This document shows positions 34,245 through 46,484 of a DNA stretch of 64,000 bases, one piece after another. The stretch is from the NCBI GenBank assembly GCA_022559845.1, contig CM040117.1, positions 11,804,856 through 11,868,855 on the forward strand, given 5' to 3'. Under the pieces are notes generated by a model that searched no databases, was not told where the DNA came from, and worked only from the letters and a program-made list of their open reading frames with translations. This DNA is from Amorphophallus konjac (taxonomy: Eukaryota; Streptophyta; Magnoliopsida; Alismatales; Araceae). Numbering within the stretch: position 1 is the first letter of the stretch; every line of letters starts with the position of its first letter. A program made the position numbers and the translations under genes.

Positions 34245-36010
34245 GGGTGACAAATGTATATATAGACAAGGGAGTTTAGGTGTGGCAAATAGGTGCTTAA
34301 GGGTGACAAATGTATGAAATACGGTGACAGGTAGGTCTAAATCTGACAGAAATATAAGCGTGACAAATAAATAGGTCGATAGGTGGGGCAAATAGATATG
34401 TAAGGGAGATAAGGAACCACAGTACCTTTAACTTGTCGTCCTGAAGTGGAGGCCTTAGAAACCCTAGGTTCCTCAAATGTTTCTTCTTCGGCCGTAGGAA
34501 CCGGTACAATGTCCTGAGATGCAGGTGGGACATCCACTTTACGGCGGACAGAGCGTTGCATGGGTGTCTTCTTCGGCTCCATGGCTGAGAGGTCGCAAAA
34601 GGCACCGCGAGGAAGACGAGACGCTGAGCACGATGGAGAGACAAACCGCCTTCTGGTAGGTTTTTTAAGAGGCGAGACATGGCGGGAAGGGTATATAAGG
34701 AATTGGGGATTTTTAGTTTCGAGGTCATCATTTCTGTTGATGTGGCCTGCGACGTTGGAGGTTAAGGGCAACAACTGTGTCTACACGGGTGACAACGGTT
34801 AGCAAGGGTAAACAATACCCTGCTAACGGTGACAAATAAGGCTCAATAGAGACAAGCCCGACGCACGGTTTTCAGGAAGTGGAGTAAGGGCAACTATTTC
34901 TGGAGTTTAGTGGTGACAATTAGTGAGTACGGGTGACAAATGCTTAACTGGGCTAACAAATAACTTCAAATTGGTAAAAAGTGAGAAGGAAGCTGAAGGT
35001 AAAAAAGAACCGGAGGAACTTGAGGAAAAAGAGACGTGCTCACTAGAACAGGGTGACAAATAACTTCAACTATATGTTGACTGAATGCCCCAATACTCCA
35101 GGCAAAGTCAATAGTCAAAGTCAAGCTTTCTCAACTGTTGACGTCCGATCAAAGCATTGTCAAGCTTTGGCCAGCGACAGGACACAAAAAACGACAAACG
35201 TGGAAGAACCACTGTTTTAAAACCCGGTCTGGACCGATTAACCCGCGACCCAGTCCTAAAAACGGGTTAGAATAGTATCTAAACCATTTTAGACCCAAAA
35301 CCCGGTCAAACCCATGCAACCCGGTGCAACCCGGCTGACCCGCTAAAACCCGTTTGACCCATCCGGGTCCGACTCCTAGACATATTTTTTATTATTTAAT
35401 TTTTATTTTTTAAAATGACATGAAAAATATAGAAGATGAGGAGTCATCTAACTCCTCTCTTTAAAGTTATAGATGCATAGTCTTTTTGGGACTCTAACTT
35501 TCTAACTTTTAGAAGTTGAAAAGAAATTTAGAGGGGATGAAGAGATGAAGACAAGGAAAAAGATGAAAATTTAGATGAACATGAAATTTAAATTCACACA
35601 TTATGAAACTTGTGTCTCATGAGATGTTAATTATAGTTGATAAATGGTCATATGTAGTGTTTATTTAATATGAATTTTATTCTTTTTTTAGACTAACTTA
35701 GTGGTTATTTAATGCACTTATTTTAATTTTTGTAATATATGTTTTGTTTGTTTCATGTTTCTAACTCAAGGTATCTTAAAATCTTATGGTAATTTATAAT
35801 ATTATTATAAACGGTTCTAGTCTTACGGGTCACGGGTCAACCCGAATGGTTAAACCATTGACCCGTGACCCACTAACCTAACCGGGTCAAGCTCCGGGTC
35901 GGGTTTTAAAACATTGGGAAGAACAACAGAAGAAGACTAATGGTACAAATACTCTCCTAAGGGTGACAAATGAAGATGATCTCGGTGACAAAGAGATGTA
36001 TAAGGCTAAC
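34245..36010 (+). repeat. GTGACAAAT motif cluster E
   Basis: Exact copies start near 34247, 34303, 34360, 34829, 34933, 35053 and 35963. Degenerate copies (TGTGGCAAATAG, GTGACAGGTAG, GTGACAATTAG, CTAACAAATG) lie between. The first three lie inside intron 1 of the Ulp1-like gene and the rest upstream of its start. The hAT element splits the cluster. Confidence 0.85.
35210..35916. mobile_element. Non-autonomous hAT-type element (707 bp)
   Basis: The ends read CACTGTTTTAAAACCCG (left) and the complement of CAATGTTTTAAAACCCG (right), 16 of 17 matching. They are flanked by the perfect 8-bp target duplication GGAAGAAC (35202-35209 and 35917-35924), diagnostic of hAT. Subterminal regions are rich in ACCCGG/CCGGGT words. 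The centre is AT-rich with no coding region. Confidence 0.92.
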
Positions 36011-36090
36011 AAATGGATGTTAATGCTGAAAAAATGTGGGAACAATGGTGAAAATTTACCGTTGACCCATTGTTGCCTCCAGGAGCTATT

Positions 36091-37381
36091 CCCCGCGATC
36101 GAGGAGCCCTATCTCCTGAAATGTTGGTGATATATACACGTGACAGTAAATTCACGGCACATGAGTTTCAGGGGGGCACGGAACAATAAGGAAATGGTCA
36201 ACATGTGACCGATACGGCTCCGAATACCTTTGCGCGCGCACCCCGATGTCAGGCTTTCAAGGCAGCTAGGCTATTCAATACGTTCTCTCTTCTTTTTGTT
36301 ATATAATCGAATCGACTTATCGACCATGCATCCCCATTGCTTGGCGTGGTGATTAATCAAACATTTTCCCCTCTTTTATCGTCGTGAACGACCTTTACGG
36401 CACGGCGGGTCGCCAGTCCCGACCGAATGCCCGCCATCGCCTGCTTATCATAAGGAGCGCACCTTCGGTCAGTCCAGACCATCCCGGCCTTGGAACTTGA
36501 ACACATTGTCATTTATGTGATTGGCACGCCCTATCGTGAGTAAAATCGATGAAAGATGCAATGATATTTAACTATTAATTATCTTATATCCTGAGTGCTT
36601 CCACATGGCATTAATATTCCCCGCGATCGAGGAGCCCTAGCTCCCGAAAATTCATTATATAGAGATGTGACGGTAAATTCACGACACATGAGTTTGAGGG
36701 GGGCATGAAACAATAAGAAAATGGTCACAACATGTGACCGATATGACCCTTTGTACCTTTTCGCGTGCACCCCGCTGTGGCCCTTTATAGGTAGCTAGGC
36801 TTTTCAACACGTTCTCTCTTCTTTTTAAATAATCGAATCGACTTATTGGCCATGCAGCCCCATTGCTTGGTGTGGTGATTAATCAAACATTTTCCCCTCT
36901 TTTATCATCGAGAACAACCTTTATGGCACGGCGGGTTGCCAGTCCCGACCGAATGCCCACCATCGTCGATCTGCTTAGTGATCGATCAGAAGGAGCGCAC
37001 CTTCAGTTAGTCCAGACCATCCCAACCTTTGAACTTGAACACAATATTGTCAGACACGTGATTGGCACGCCATATCGTGAGTAAAATCGATGAAAGATAC
37101 AATGATATTTGACTATTATATATCCTGAGTGCTTCCACGTGACATTAATATTCCCCGCTACCAAGGAGACCTAGATCTCGAAAATTCATTAAATATAGAC
37201 GTGACGGTAAATTCACGGCACATGAGTTTGAGGGGGGCATGGAACAATAAGGAAATGGTCAACATGTGACCGATACGGCTCCGAATACCTTTTCGCGCGT
37301 ACCCCGATGTCGGGCTTTCAAGGTAGCTAGGCTATTCAACATGTTCTCTCTTCTTTTTATATAATTGGCTTATCGGCCATG
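36091..37381. repeat. Tandem repeat of about 530 bp, 2.4 copies
   Basis: Units start CCCCGCGATCGAGGAGCCCTA at 36091 and 36619, and in diverged form at 37153, giving periods 528 and 534. The third copy stops near 37381. Each full unit contains a short open segment (in unit 2, FMARRVASPDRMPTIVDLLS) that I cannot assign. It may be a piece of captured gene. Confidence 0.85.
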
Positions 37382-38364
37382 AAGAAGTTGAAAATGTTTA
37401 AATTACAGATCTTTAGATCTCTGAATAATAAAAAATAATTTTTTGACTATTAATGATATTTTTTACTGAGAGAGATTTTATCCTATTATAAGAAGTGAAT
37501 GAATGACAAAGAATCATGAATCGAGTGAATGAAAACTTGGCGCCAAATGAAAATATGGTGCCAAATAGACAGAGACAAGAATTAGAAAAAACGTCCCCTC
37601 TCCTGTCCTCCTTAGTCCTTCCCCCTTCCTCCTCATTCAACCACTGCATCCCCCTCTCAATCTCTCACCGGCGGGTGGTGGCTTGGCGAGGGCGGGCGGG
37701 CGGGCGCGGTGGAGCTACCCAGGGACGCCGGTGAGGGGCGAGCGGAGGCGGCACCGGCAGCGAGGGCGTAGACGCGTCGGTGACCTATGGCAGCAGCGGT
37801 GAGCTCCCGCCCTTTCTCACGCTCACTCTCACACACACACACACACATAGACATGGTCTCTCACACACTCTCACTTTTCATGCCTGGTCTACAAGACGAA
37901 CCTTTTCTCCTTATCCCCTGCTGTACTCTTACAACATCAGATGAAATTCCAAGCCCCTGTTTTTAGTGGGAGGGTGGGAAGAGAGATGTGATATAAATGT
38001 GCGTGCGTAAATGTGGATATGACCCTTTGTTCCGTTTTTGCCCGTTCAAGCCTTTTGTTATGATATATGTGATTAGTATGCTTGGATGTGAATTACATTT
38101 GTAGACATGTGTGGATGCCGATATGTGAAAAAATGTGTATGTGAATGGGAGTATGATAATGATTTTTTTCCAGAAGATGATGTCGATGTCAACGTGGGTG
38201 TGTGAATATGGAAGTGAAAGTGGATGTGGATATGAACGTATATGTGACCAAACGGGATGTACAAATGTGAAAAATAGTCAATATTTAGGGGAGATGTTGT
38301 CGATATATTCTTAGAAGTAGTGATAAGACATATTGATATGAATTTTTTAATTTGTTAGGTAAAT
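37382..38364 (+). promoter_or_regulatory. Putative promoter and 5' leader of the CACTA-2 TNP2 gene
   Basis: An AT-rich stretch gives way to a GC-rich block (37660-37800, with GGCGGGCGGGCGGGCG), an (AC)n run near 37830-37846, and GT-rich simple sequence to 38270. TNP2 starts at 38365. No specific TATA box or start site can be assigned. Confidence 0.4.
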
Positions 38365-41300
38365 ATGGCTAGAGTTGATCGTTCATGGATGAATCACAGA
38401 GTAGTTGACGGAGTGGTGTCCGAGGAGTTTAAGGATGGAGTTGATAGTTTTATTTAGTTTGTATTGGAGCATCCAATAGTAGTGGACCAGTGTGGTAACA
38501 TCCGGTGTCCTTGTTTGCACTGTAAAAATAAGAAATTTCTTTCGCTATGGGATGTGCAAGTTCATTTATACAGGAAAGGGTTCATGAAAGGTTATATGAA
38601 TTGGGTGTGTCACGGTGAGGACTTTTGGTCGCATGCGCCTGACAACGTTGGCGGAACAAGTACCTACGCAGACATGGTAATCGATGCTGCTGGCCCTAAC
38701 TTTAATGTACAAGGGGAACACGTGTACAACGAAGAACCACCAAACAAGTCGGCTATAAGATTTTATCAGTTACTTCGGGATGCTGATGAGCCGCTGTGGT
38801 ATGGTTGTGAAAATCACACTTGCTTATCTGCTGTCTCACAGTTGTTGAATTTGACATCCGAATTTCACTTTAGTGAGAGTTGTTTTGACCGTATGCTCCT
38901 CCTTATCAAGAGCACGCTACCTACGGATGAGAATATGCCTGACATTTTTTACCGTGCAAAGAAGATGGTCAATGATTTAGGGCTTGGATATCAGAAAATA
39001 GATGCATGCCCTAATCACTGTATGCTATATTATGCAGATAATGTAGATAAAATATCATGTGATATTTGTCATCATGATAGATTTAAACCCAAGAGAGGGG
39101 ACAAATCAAAGCAGAAGGACGTGCCTTACAAGTCACTGCGATACTTCCCTCTCACGCCCAGATTGTAGCAGATGTATATGTTGTCAAAGACAACTCGACA
39201 TATGATATGGCATGCGGAAAGAGTACGTCGTGTAGATGATGTAATTAGTCATCCCGTCGATGGTGAAGCTTGGGCTCATTTCAATCGTAACTATACTACT
39301 TTTGGTCAGGAGCCACGCAATGTTAGGTTAGGTTTATGCAAAGACGGCTTCAACCCATTTGGAGGTTCAGTAACGTCTTACTCATGTTGGCCAGTCTTCA
39401 TGATGCCGTACAACCTTCCGTCGGGCATGTGCATGAACCGTGAGAACCTTTTCTTAACTTTGGTGATTCTAGGTCCAAAAAATCCGGGAAAAAATTTGGT
39501 CATATATCTCAGGCCACTGATTGATGACTTGAAAAGATTATGGAATGATGGAGTAATTACTTATGATGCGTACAGAAAATAAAATTTCACTATGAAGGTT
39601 GCATTGATGTGGACAATAAGTGACTTCCCTGCATATGGAATGCTATCTGGCTGGAGCACACACGGGAGGTTGGCATTTCCTTACTGTATGGTTGATACCA
39701 AATCCTTTGTCCTAAAATATGGTAAGAAATCATGCTGGTTCGATTGTCATCGACGGTTCCTACCAAATGACCATCCTTTCTGACGGAAAAGGACTCATTC
39801 ATTAAGAACATAGTTGAAATGGATGAAGCAGACTTGGAACGGATGTCTGGTCGACAAATGGCATTAGAGGTGCAAGACTTACCAGATATAGTGCAATTGT
39901 CGGGTAGTACACGGCATCTTCGTGGATTTGGAGAGGAACATAATTAGGTGAAGAAAAGTATCTTCGGGGAATTGCCTTACTGGTCATCCCTTTTGATACG
40001 GCACAACCTGGACGTCATGCATGTTGAGAAGAATGTCTTTGATAATGTGTTCAACACCATCATGAATGTGAAAGCCAAAACAAAGGACAATGCCAAGGCG
40101 CGAGCGGACTTGAAGATACTTTGCAAACAACCAGAGTTGGAATTGCGGCCGGTACGGGGCAAAGTTGTGCAACCTAAAGCAGCTTACGTGTTGAAAGACA
40201 CACAGATCAATGAACTGTGCCAGTGGCTGAAGCAATTAAGATTCCCTGATGGATATGTGTCTAACATAGCCCGTTGTGTGAATGTCAATGAGGGAAAAAT
40301 ATATGGGTTGAAAAGTCATGACTGCCATGTGTTCATGGAGAGACTTTTGCCCATTGCATTCCGTGACATATTGCTAAAGCCTATATGGGGAGCATTGACT
40401 GACTTGAGTCAATTTTTCAGAATACTATGTGCATCAGAACTCAAACTTGGGGACGTGCAAACTATGGAACAGAATGTGTTCACGACGGTATGCAAGTTGG
40501 AGAAGATATTTCCCACTGCGTTCTTCGATTCCATGGAGCACCTGATTATCCATTTGCCATACAAGGCCAAAGTTGGAGGACTGATATAATTTCGATGGAT
40601 GTATCCATTTGAGAGGTAATTAGTATGTATTTACTGATTATTTGACAGTAGTTACATGTGTCTGTCATTGTCACTGTATGTCATTGTCATATGAATTGTT
40701 GTCATAGGTGTATGCATGACCTGAAAATGAAGGTTCACAACAAGGCTAAAGTAGAGGGTTCGATTATCGAGGCATATATTATTGAAGAAATTTCAAACTT
40801 CTGTTCGATGTACTTCGAACCCGAAATTCAAACTCGCCACAATCGACCTCCATGTAATGATGATGGAGGAGAGGTGGGTCCATCCGACCGGTTGTCCATA
40901 TTTAAGTATCCAGGTCATGCATTCGGACGTTGTTCGAATCACATATTAGAGGACAGAGAGTTGTTGGCCGCAGAGATCTATGTTCTCCTGAACTGTCCTA
41001 AAATTGAACCTTATGTTGAGTGAGTCCTCAACTCCACAGGTGCTGAAATTTATAAGCATCTTGACGTAGATGACTTCCATTTACTGTGATGTTGCATTCA
41101 TCATTGCAGGTAATTTGATTTAGAATTAATTACTCGATGTGCACACCTCAATGAGTTGGAGGTTCAAAATGAACGAGAGAGATCTTTTGCCAGATGGCTT
41201 AAAGGTCAAGTAAGTGCCAATCTACCAATTCCACAAAGTTTGATGTGTATGCAAGTTCAATTTAAAGTAACGTGGTTTATCTTCATAGGTAGAAGAAGGT

Positions 41301-42062
41301 TATGTTACTGATGAAAGAGTCCGGGTGATAAGTTATGGACCTTCGAAGGTCGCGCATGCCTATCCAGGATTTTTTGTGAATGGTTATAGATTTCACACCA
41401 GAGATTATAGATGAAATAAGTCTACAATGAATAGCGACATATGCATGAAAGGTAGTACATACAATGAAAATGATCTCGATTACTATGGTATTCTTAAAGA
41501 GGTCATAGAATTACAGTATTTCGGACAACACAACCATATTTTCCTTTTTAAGTGTCATTGGGTTGATCATAATTCAGTTCGAAATGACGCAATATATGGG
41601 ATTGTCGATGTCAAACATAGATCCAAATTGAATACCTATGAGTCATTCATTTTGGCCGCACAAGCCCAACAAGTGTATTATTCAAGTTATTCATCGTCCA
41701 AGAATAAAGATTGGTGGGCAGTCTGTAGGGTAAAACCAAGGCTTGCGCCTAATGATGAGTTAGATCTGACTGAAGCTGTCTCAGAGGACACACACGCCGA
41801 CTATTTTCAATCAGACCAGGGTGACACTGTAGAGTTGGTTGCTTCTAATCTTCATCCGATCGAATCTGACGATCCACTTCAGTTGTGTATAGAGGACGAA
41901 GCGGAAGAAGTCGATTCAACTGAGCTAAATGAAGCAATTATTGGGCAGGAGGAGTCCTTTGAGGAGGAAGTGTATGAATCTAGTGAGAATGAGGAAGATG
42001 ACGAAGATGACAATGAGGTTGATATATCTTCAGCATCTAAAGATGAAATATATAATGACTGA
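38365..42062 (+). pseudogene. TNP2-like CACTA transposase, nearly full length, with stops
   Basis: This is the catalytic transposase of CACTA-2. The start at 38365 gives MARVDRSWMNHRV. The Transpos_assoc zinc domain follows (RCPCLHCKNKKFLSLWDVQVHLYRKGF), then the Transposase_21 core (CHHDRFKP, GYQKIDACPNHCMLYY, CWFDCHRRFLP, DVMHVEKNVFDN). DUF4218 (KVEGSIIEAYIIEEI) and DUF4216 (YGILKEVIELQYFG, DWWAVCRVKPR) complete it, before an acidic tail ending at 42062. Introns are near 40616-40707, 41022-41108 and 41211-41288. Stops at 38455, 39166, 39580, 39943 and 40587 all fit C-to-T or G-to-A changes, and one base is lost near 39788. It cannot produce an active enzyme as it stands. Confidence 0.92.
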
Positions 42063-42232
42063 ATATTTTGTAAGAAATTTAACATATATACACTTATCGT
42101 TATTACTTACCACCTCTCCTCATATAATTAGTTGTCGACTAATATGCACTACTTTAAATGTTGTCAATAATTAGATGGTTCGAGGCCGTAGCGGATCTTC
42201 GAGGAGAGGTGGTTCTGGGAGGGGTTCTACTG

Positions 42233-43460
42233 GTATGTTTATTTAAATTCTTATATCACAGAGTTGTGATTATGCACTTTGTTTGGGTAATGATATTTTA
42301 TGTCTCTGCACCAGATAGACAGTCTACACAAGCTCCCCCACCTGCCGCGGGTATGTTTATTTCAATTCTTAGATAGTCTGAGTTGTGATTATGCACTTTG
42401 TTTGGGTAATGATATTTTATGTCTCTGCACAGTCTACACAAGCTCCCCCACCTGCTGCGGTTATGTTTATTTCAATTCTTAGATCACAGAGCAGTGAATA
42501 TGCACTTTGTTTCGGTAATGATATTTTATGTCTCTGCACCAGGTAGACAGTCTACACAAGCTCCCCCACTTGCCGCGGGTATGTTTATTTCAATTCTTAG
42601 ATAGTCTGAGTTGTGATTATGCACATTGTTTGGGTAATGATATTTTATGTCTCTACACCAGATATACAGTCTACACAAGCTCCCCCACCTGCTGCGGGTA
42701 TGTTTATTTCAATTCTTAGATCACAGAGTAGTGAATATGCACTTTATTTTGGTAATGATATTTTATGTCTCCGCACTAGGTACACATTCTACACCGGCCC
42801 CACCACCTGCTGCGGGTATGTTTATTTAAAATTTTAGATCACAGAGTAGTGAATATGCACTTTATTTCGGTAAAGATATTTTATGTCTCTACACTAGGTA
42901 CACATTCTACACCCGCCCCACCACCTACTGCGGGTATGTTTATTTAAATTCTTAGATCATAGAGTAGTGAATATGCACTTTGTTTCGGTAATGATAATTT
43001 ATGTCTCTGCACTAGGTACACATTCTACACCCGCCCCACCTACTGCGGGTATGTTTATTTAAATTCTTAGATCACAGAGTAGTGATTATGCACTTTGTTT
43101 GGGTAATGATATTTTATGTCTCTGCACTAGGTATACAGTCTACACCACCTACTGCGGGTATGTTTATTTAAATTCTTAGATCACAGAGTAGTGAATATGC
43201 AATTTTTTGGGTAATGATATTTTATGTCTCTGCACCAGGTACACAGTCTACACCGGCCCCAACACCTGCTGCGGGTATGTTTATTTCAATTCTTAGATCA
43301 CAGAGTAGTGATTATGCACTTTATTTGGGTAATGATATTTTATGTCTCTGCACCAGGTACACAGTCTACACCACCTGCTGCGGGTATGTTTATTTAAATT
43401 CTTAGATCACAGAGTAGTCAATATGCACTTTGTTTTGCTAACGATATTTTCTGTTTACAG
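42233..43460 (+). repeat. Tandem array of intron plus micro-exon units (about 118 bp, 10 copies)
   Basis: Each unit has an intron of 81-83 nt from GTATGTTTATTT to CACCAG or CACTAG, and a micro-exon such as GTACACAGTCTACACC...GCTGCGG. Exon positions are 42315-42350, 42543-42578, 42662-42697, 42780-42815, 42898-42933 (36 nt each), 43016-43048 (33), 43131-43157 (27), 43239-43274 (36) and 43357-43383 (27). One unit near 42432-42460 has lost its donor. All intact exons are multiples of three and sit in phase 1, so any number can be included without shifting the frame. They encode TQSTPAPPPAAG-like Pro-rich spacers. Confidence 0.85.
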
Positions 43461-45096
43461 GTTTGAGTGCCTCTACATCAGGTCTACAGAGTACACCCCT
43501 TCCATCACATTCTACTGGTATGTTTTTTTTAAATTCTTAGTTAAATGATAAAAATGCTATATGTTTACTGGTTGAATAATTTTATTTTTAACAATGTGCT
43601 AAATTCTAATTAACTACTTTCATTTTACTTGTAACAGGTACGTCAGGCACACCACCTGCGATAGTTGGCTCGTCTGCCCAGCCAGGCACACAACCGGCAG
43701 ACGATGCTCTTAGCCATCACGAGGGCGAGTAGGTGGTGTTGCAAGAGGGACGCAAGCCATGTTGGGTCTCTAGGTAAATATTTAAACTCATGAATTATGT
43801 TCGTTACCTATCCAACAACTATATAATTGTTGGCTATCATTTTAACACATGTAATTGCAGGGATAAAGTAGAGCCTAGTGAGGCTTCTCATTTTATTACC
43901 AACATTATTGAGCAACATGTTACTGACCCATATAAGTCATTTCGCAAGTTTCCTTAGGATATCCGCGATCGATTGTATGACGAGTTCCTAGTATACAATC
44001 TAATCTTTTAAATTACATATTTCTCAACTCCACAATTTCAATCCACTAACTTATAAAATTTGAATTCTTGACAACAAGGATATCAGTTTGTGAGGCGAGC
44101 TGACGCCGGACGAGCTCGACGTGTATGGGAGGCCACATCAACTGTAAATTATAAGCATCATTTACATGGCTGTCGGGAACGTGCCAAGGCTCTAGCCGGG
44201 GGGAGCGAGGACCGTGGCCTTTGGAAGGCAAACGGCCCCACATGGATGAGGAGGGAGCACTGGGAGGACCTCTGTGATAGATGGGCCGAGCCTAAGTGGA
44301 TCGCCAAATCCGCAAAAGCCAAAGCCGCACGTGCGTTACATCCAGATGTGCATCTCTATACTTCTGGATCTGTTTCCTTCGCGACCCAAAAGGAGAGATT
44401 GGTAAGTAATAATCTTAATTTTACTATACTTTATTTCTTATATGTCCTTATTTATTCTCTATAACATGTATAACAGGAAAAGAAGAGGGGTGGTACGGTC
44501 TCGTACCGCGATTTATTTGCTACAGTTCACAAGAAGAAGGGGACCGATCAGTATGTGAGCGAGAGAGCTCGCTTGGTAGTGGTAAGATTATACATACACA
44601 TTTATTTTCTATTTCAATTTTTAAATATGATTGATTCATATGAAATTTACAATATTTTTTATTCAATTTGCAGGAGTCATATGACAGGCATATGACTGAA
44701 AAGTACGGGGAAGAGGAGACGCAGCGGCCGCAGCTAGATCCTGACGCATGGGTAGCAGCAGCCGGCCCACCGAAGAAAGGACGAGTATACGGTTTTGGGC
44801 AGAGCTTGGACGCCAGCCCGATTCTAGCATCTTATCCGGGCTCAACTTCATCCTATCTCGGTAGCAGTTCCTTCTCTACTCCCTCCATCGGCACTTCTAC
44901 GAGTCAAATTACATCCATCGTCGAACTTGCGATAGGAATGGTCGAGGAGCGCATGGAGGCACGCTTTGCTCGTGTGGTTGCTACCCTCTTGACCCAGGCG
45001 GGGATTTTGCCTCAGGGAGCACCCTCGAGCACAACACAGCCCTCACATGTGAGTATTTAATTTAATTTTAAATTTCGTAGACTTTAGAGTTATAAT

Positions 45097-46484
45097 AGGG
45101 GAGAATCTGTGATACCAATGTTGTGTGCCCTATAGGCAAAGCCGGAAGCAAGTATATGATATTGTGTGCGCAGTAGTATAGATCCTATATAAATTTTAAG
45201 CTCAATTTTTAAGCCTAAGATAATTTAACACTCAGCTATCAAACCACGAGCTCAGATGATATCTGTGAGAACAATATAAATGAAAGTGACAAGAATGCAC
45301 CAAGGAAGAGAATGCTACTTCACAGAATCCACACAGATCAGACAGATCTAACAGAATGCAATACAACCACTTAGCGTATAGGGAAGATCAGTTCATACGC
45401 AAACCTGTGAATGGAGGCCTTAGATGATAAGGGCCAATCACACCAATGAAAATCACGGCACACAGAATTTTTAGGTGATTCGATCTGCCACGCAGATCTA
45501 CGTACACCCTACGTCTAACCTGAGTGTGGCTTCCCCTTGCAATAGCAATAACATCAGACTCAGTCTGCAAAGAAACGCTTACTTACAGCTTGACTTATAA
45601 GAACACTCTCCTCTCTTCTGATCAATTTAGAAGGAACCGTGAGTAACACCCAGTTACCCACAACCAGTGGACCAGTACTCTCTTCCTCTAAAGCACAGAG
45701 GGAATCATTCTCTTCAACCAGTTTCATCATTCTTCAAATGTCAGCGACATGAGCCACTTTACACCACTGAACAACCATTTTAAACCGCTATACAACCATT
45801 TGTCTGCTTTGTCCACCCATTTTCACCCTTAATCCGCAGCTAAAAAGTCTTCTTTCATTATGTGAATTCTTCTGTCAGAAGTCGACTTGTAAGCCCTCCC
45901 GAGTCGGCTTGAGGTTCTTGGATTTTAGCTGTTTCACACCTGCTGCCTATTATTCACCTTTTCATAGCTATTTGTCACCAATGTTGCCTATTATTCACCT
46001 TTACATTGCTATTTGTCACCACTTTTGCCTTTTATTCACCTAGTCCATCTATTTGTCACCCTTAAGGTAGTATCTGTCACCCGTAATGCACATTTGTCAG
46101 CCTTCAGGGATATTTTTCACCCTTATTTTTCAGCGGGTACAGAGTCTATCTTAAGTTGATATATCAGCTTGTTCCTTCAGCGATTGGAGGCTTCTTCTGC
46201 AGAGTTGCTTCTAGGGCTGCTGTGACACTGCCATGCTTATGCTTACCTGAATTCTTCAGATATTATAGTTCTTCAAACAGACATTCTTCAAGCATACAGA
46301 CATAACAGTTCAAGCATTCACAACATTCACATTACAACTCTTCAATCCTTCATATGAAAATGTTGTTCAAGACATTAGAAAACATATCGACATTAGCCAG
46401 CACACATCAAATTCATGATATAAAAAACCATTATCATAATATGATTCATAGTGTTAGACATCACCAAAATCACAGGGTACAACA
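45097..46484 (-). mobile_element. copia-type 5' LTR remnant with primer site
   Basis: TGTTGTG at 45119 and ACAACA ending at 46484 bound a 1366-bp LTR-like segment. On the minus strand the LTR is followed by TTGGTATCACAG, a near match to the tRNA-Met primer site. About 22 bp later the internal region is lost. The right flank is ATAAC; ATAAT at the left edge may be a decayed target duplication. It sits in the last intron of the Transposase_24 gene. It contains reverse GTGACAAAT motifs at 45970, 46011 and 46051 (cluster F). Confidence 0.6.

Larger units (their letters stand above)
21071..34582 (-). pseudogene. Ulp1-like (C48) cysteine protease gene carried by CACTA-2, split by copia-2
   Basis: The gene reads on the minus strand. 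A start at 34582 opens exon 1 (MEPKKTPMQRSVRRK), ending at a GT donor at 34425. Exon 2 (34157 to about 33778) has FRMGSKEVAFSVEDVGIILGL, the N-terminal module common in plant transposon-borne Ulp1 proteins. DYNWAAAV and FFEHTRVRQP blocks follow. After 32805 the gene is cut by copia-2 and resumes at 22304. The protease part lies at 21618-21301 and 21209-21080. It shows the catalytic His in SNHWHLLDVDTE, the Asp just after, Gln in NECPQQ and Cys in NCAIYVLK. Stops, including one between PQQ and DRS, make it a pseudogene. The family removes SUMO-like modifiers; the role inside transposons is unknown. Confidence 0.75.

Noticed and set aside
38073..38264. His/Ser-rich minus-strand ORF
   Set aside because: It is a translation of GT-rich simple sequence upstream of TNP2.
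42158..43548. Series of overlapping 60-75 codon ORFs suggesting a repetitive protein
   Set aside because: They read through introns of the micro-exon array. Consistent GT-AG borders and phase show an exon-intron array instead.
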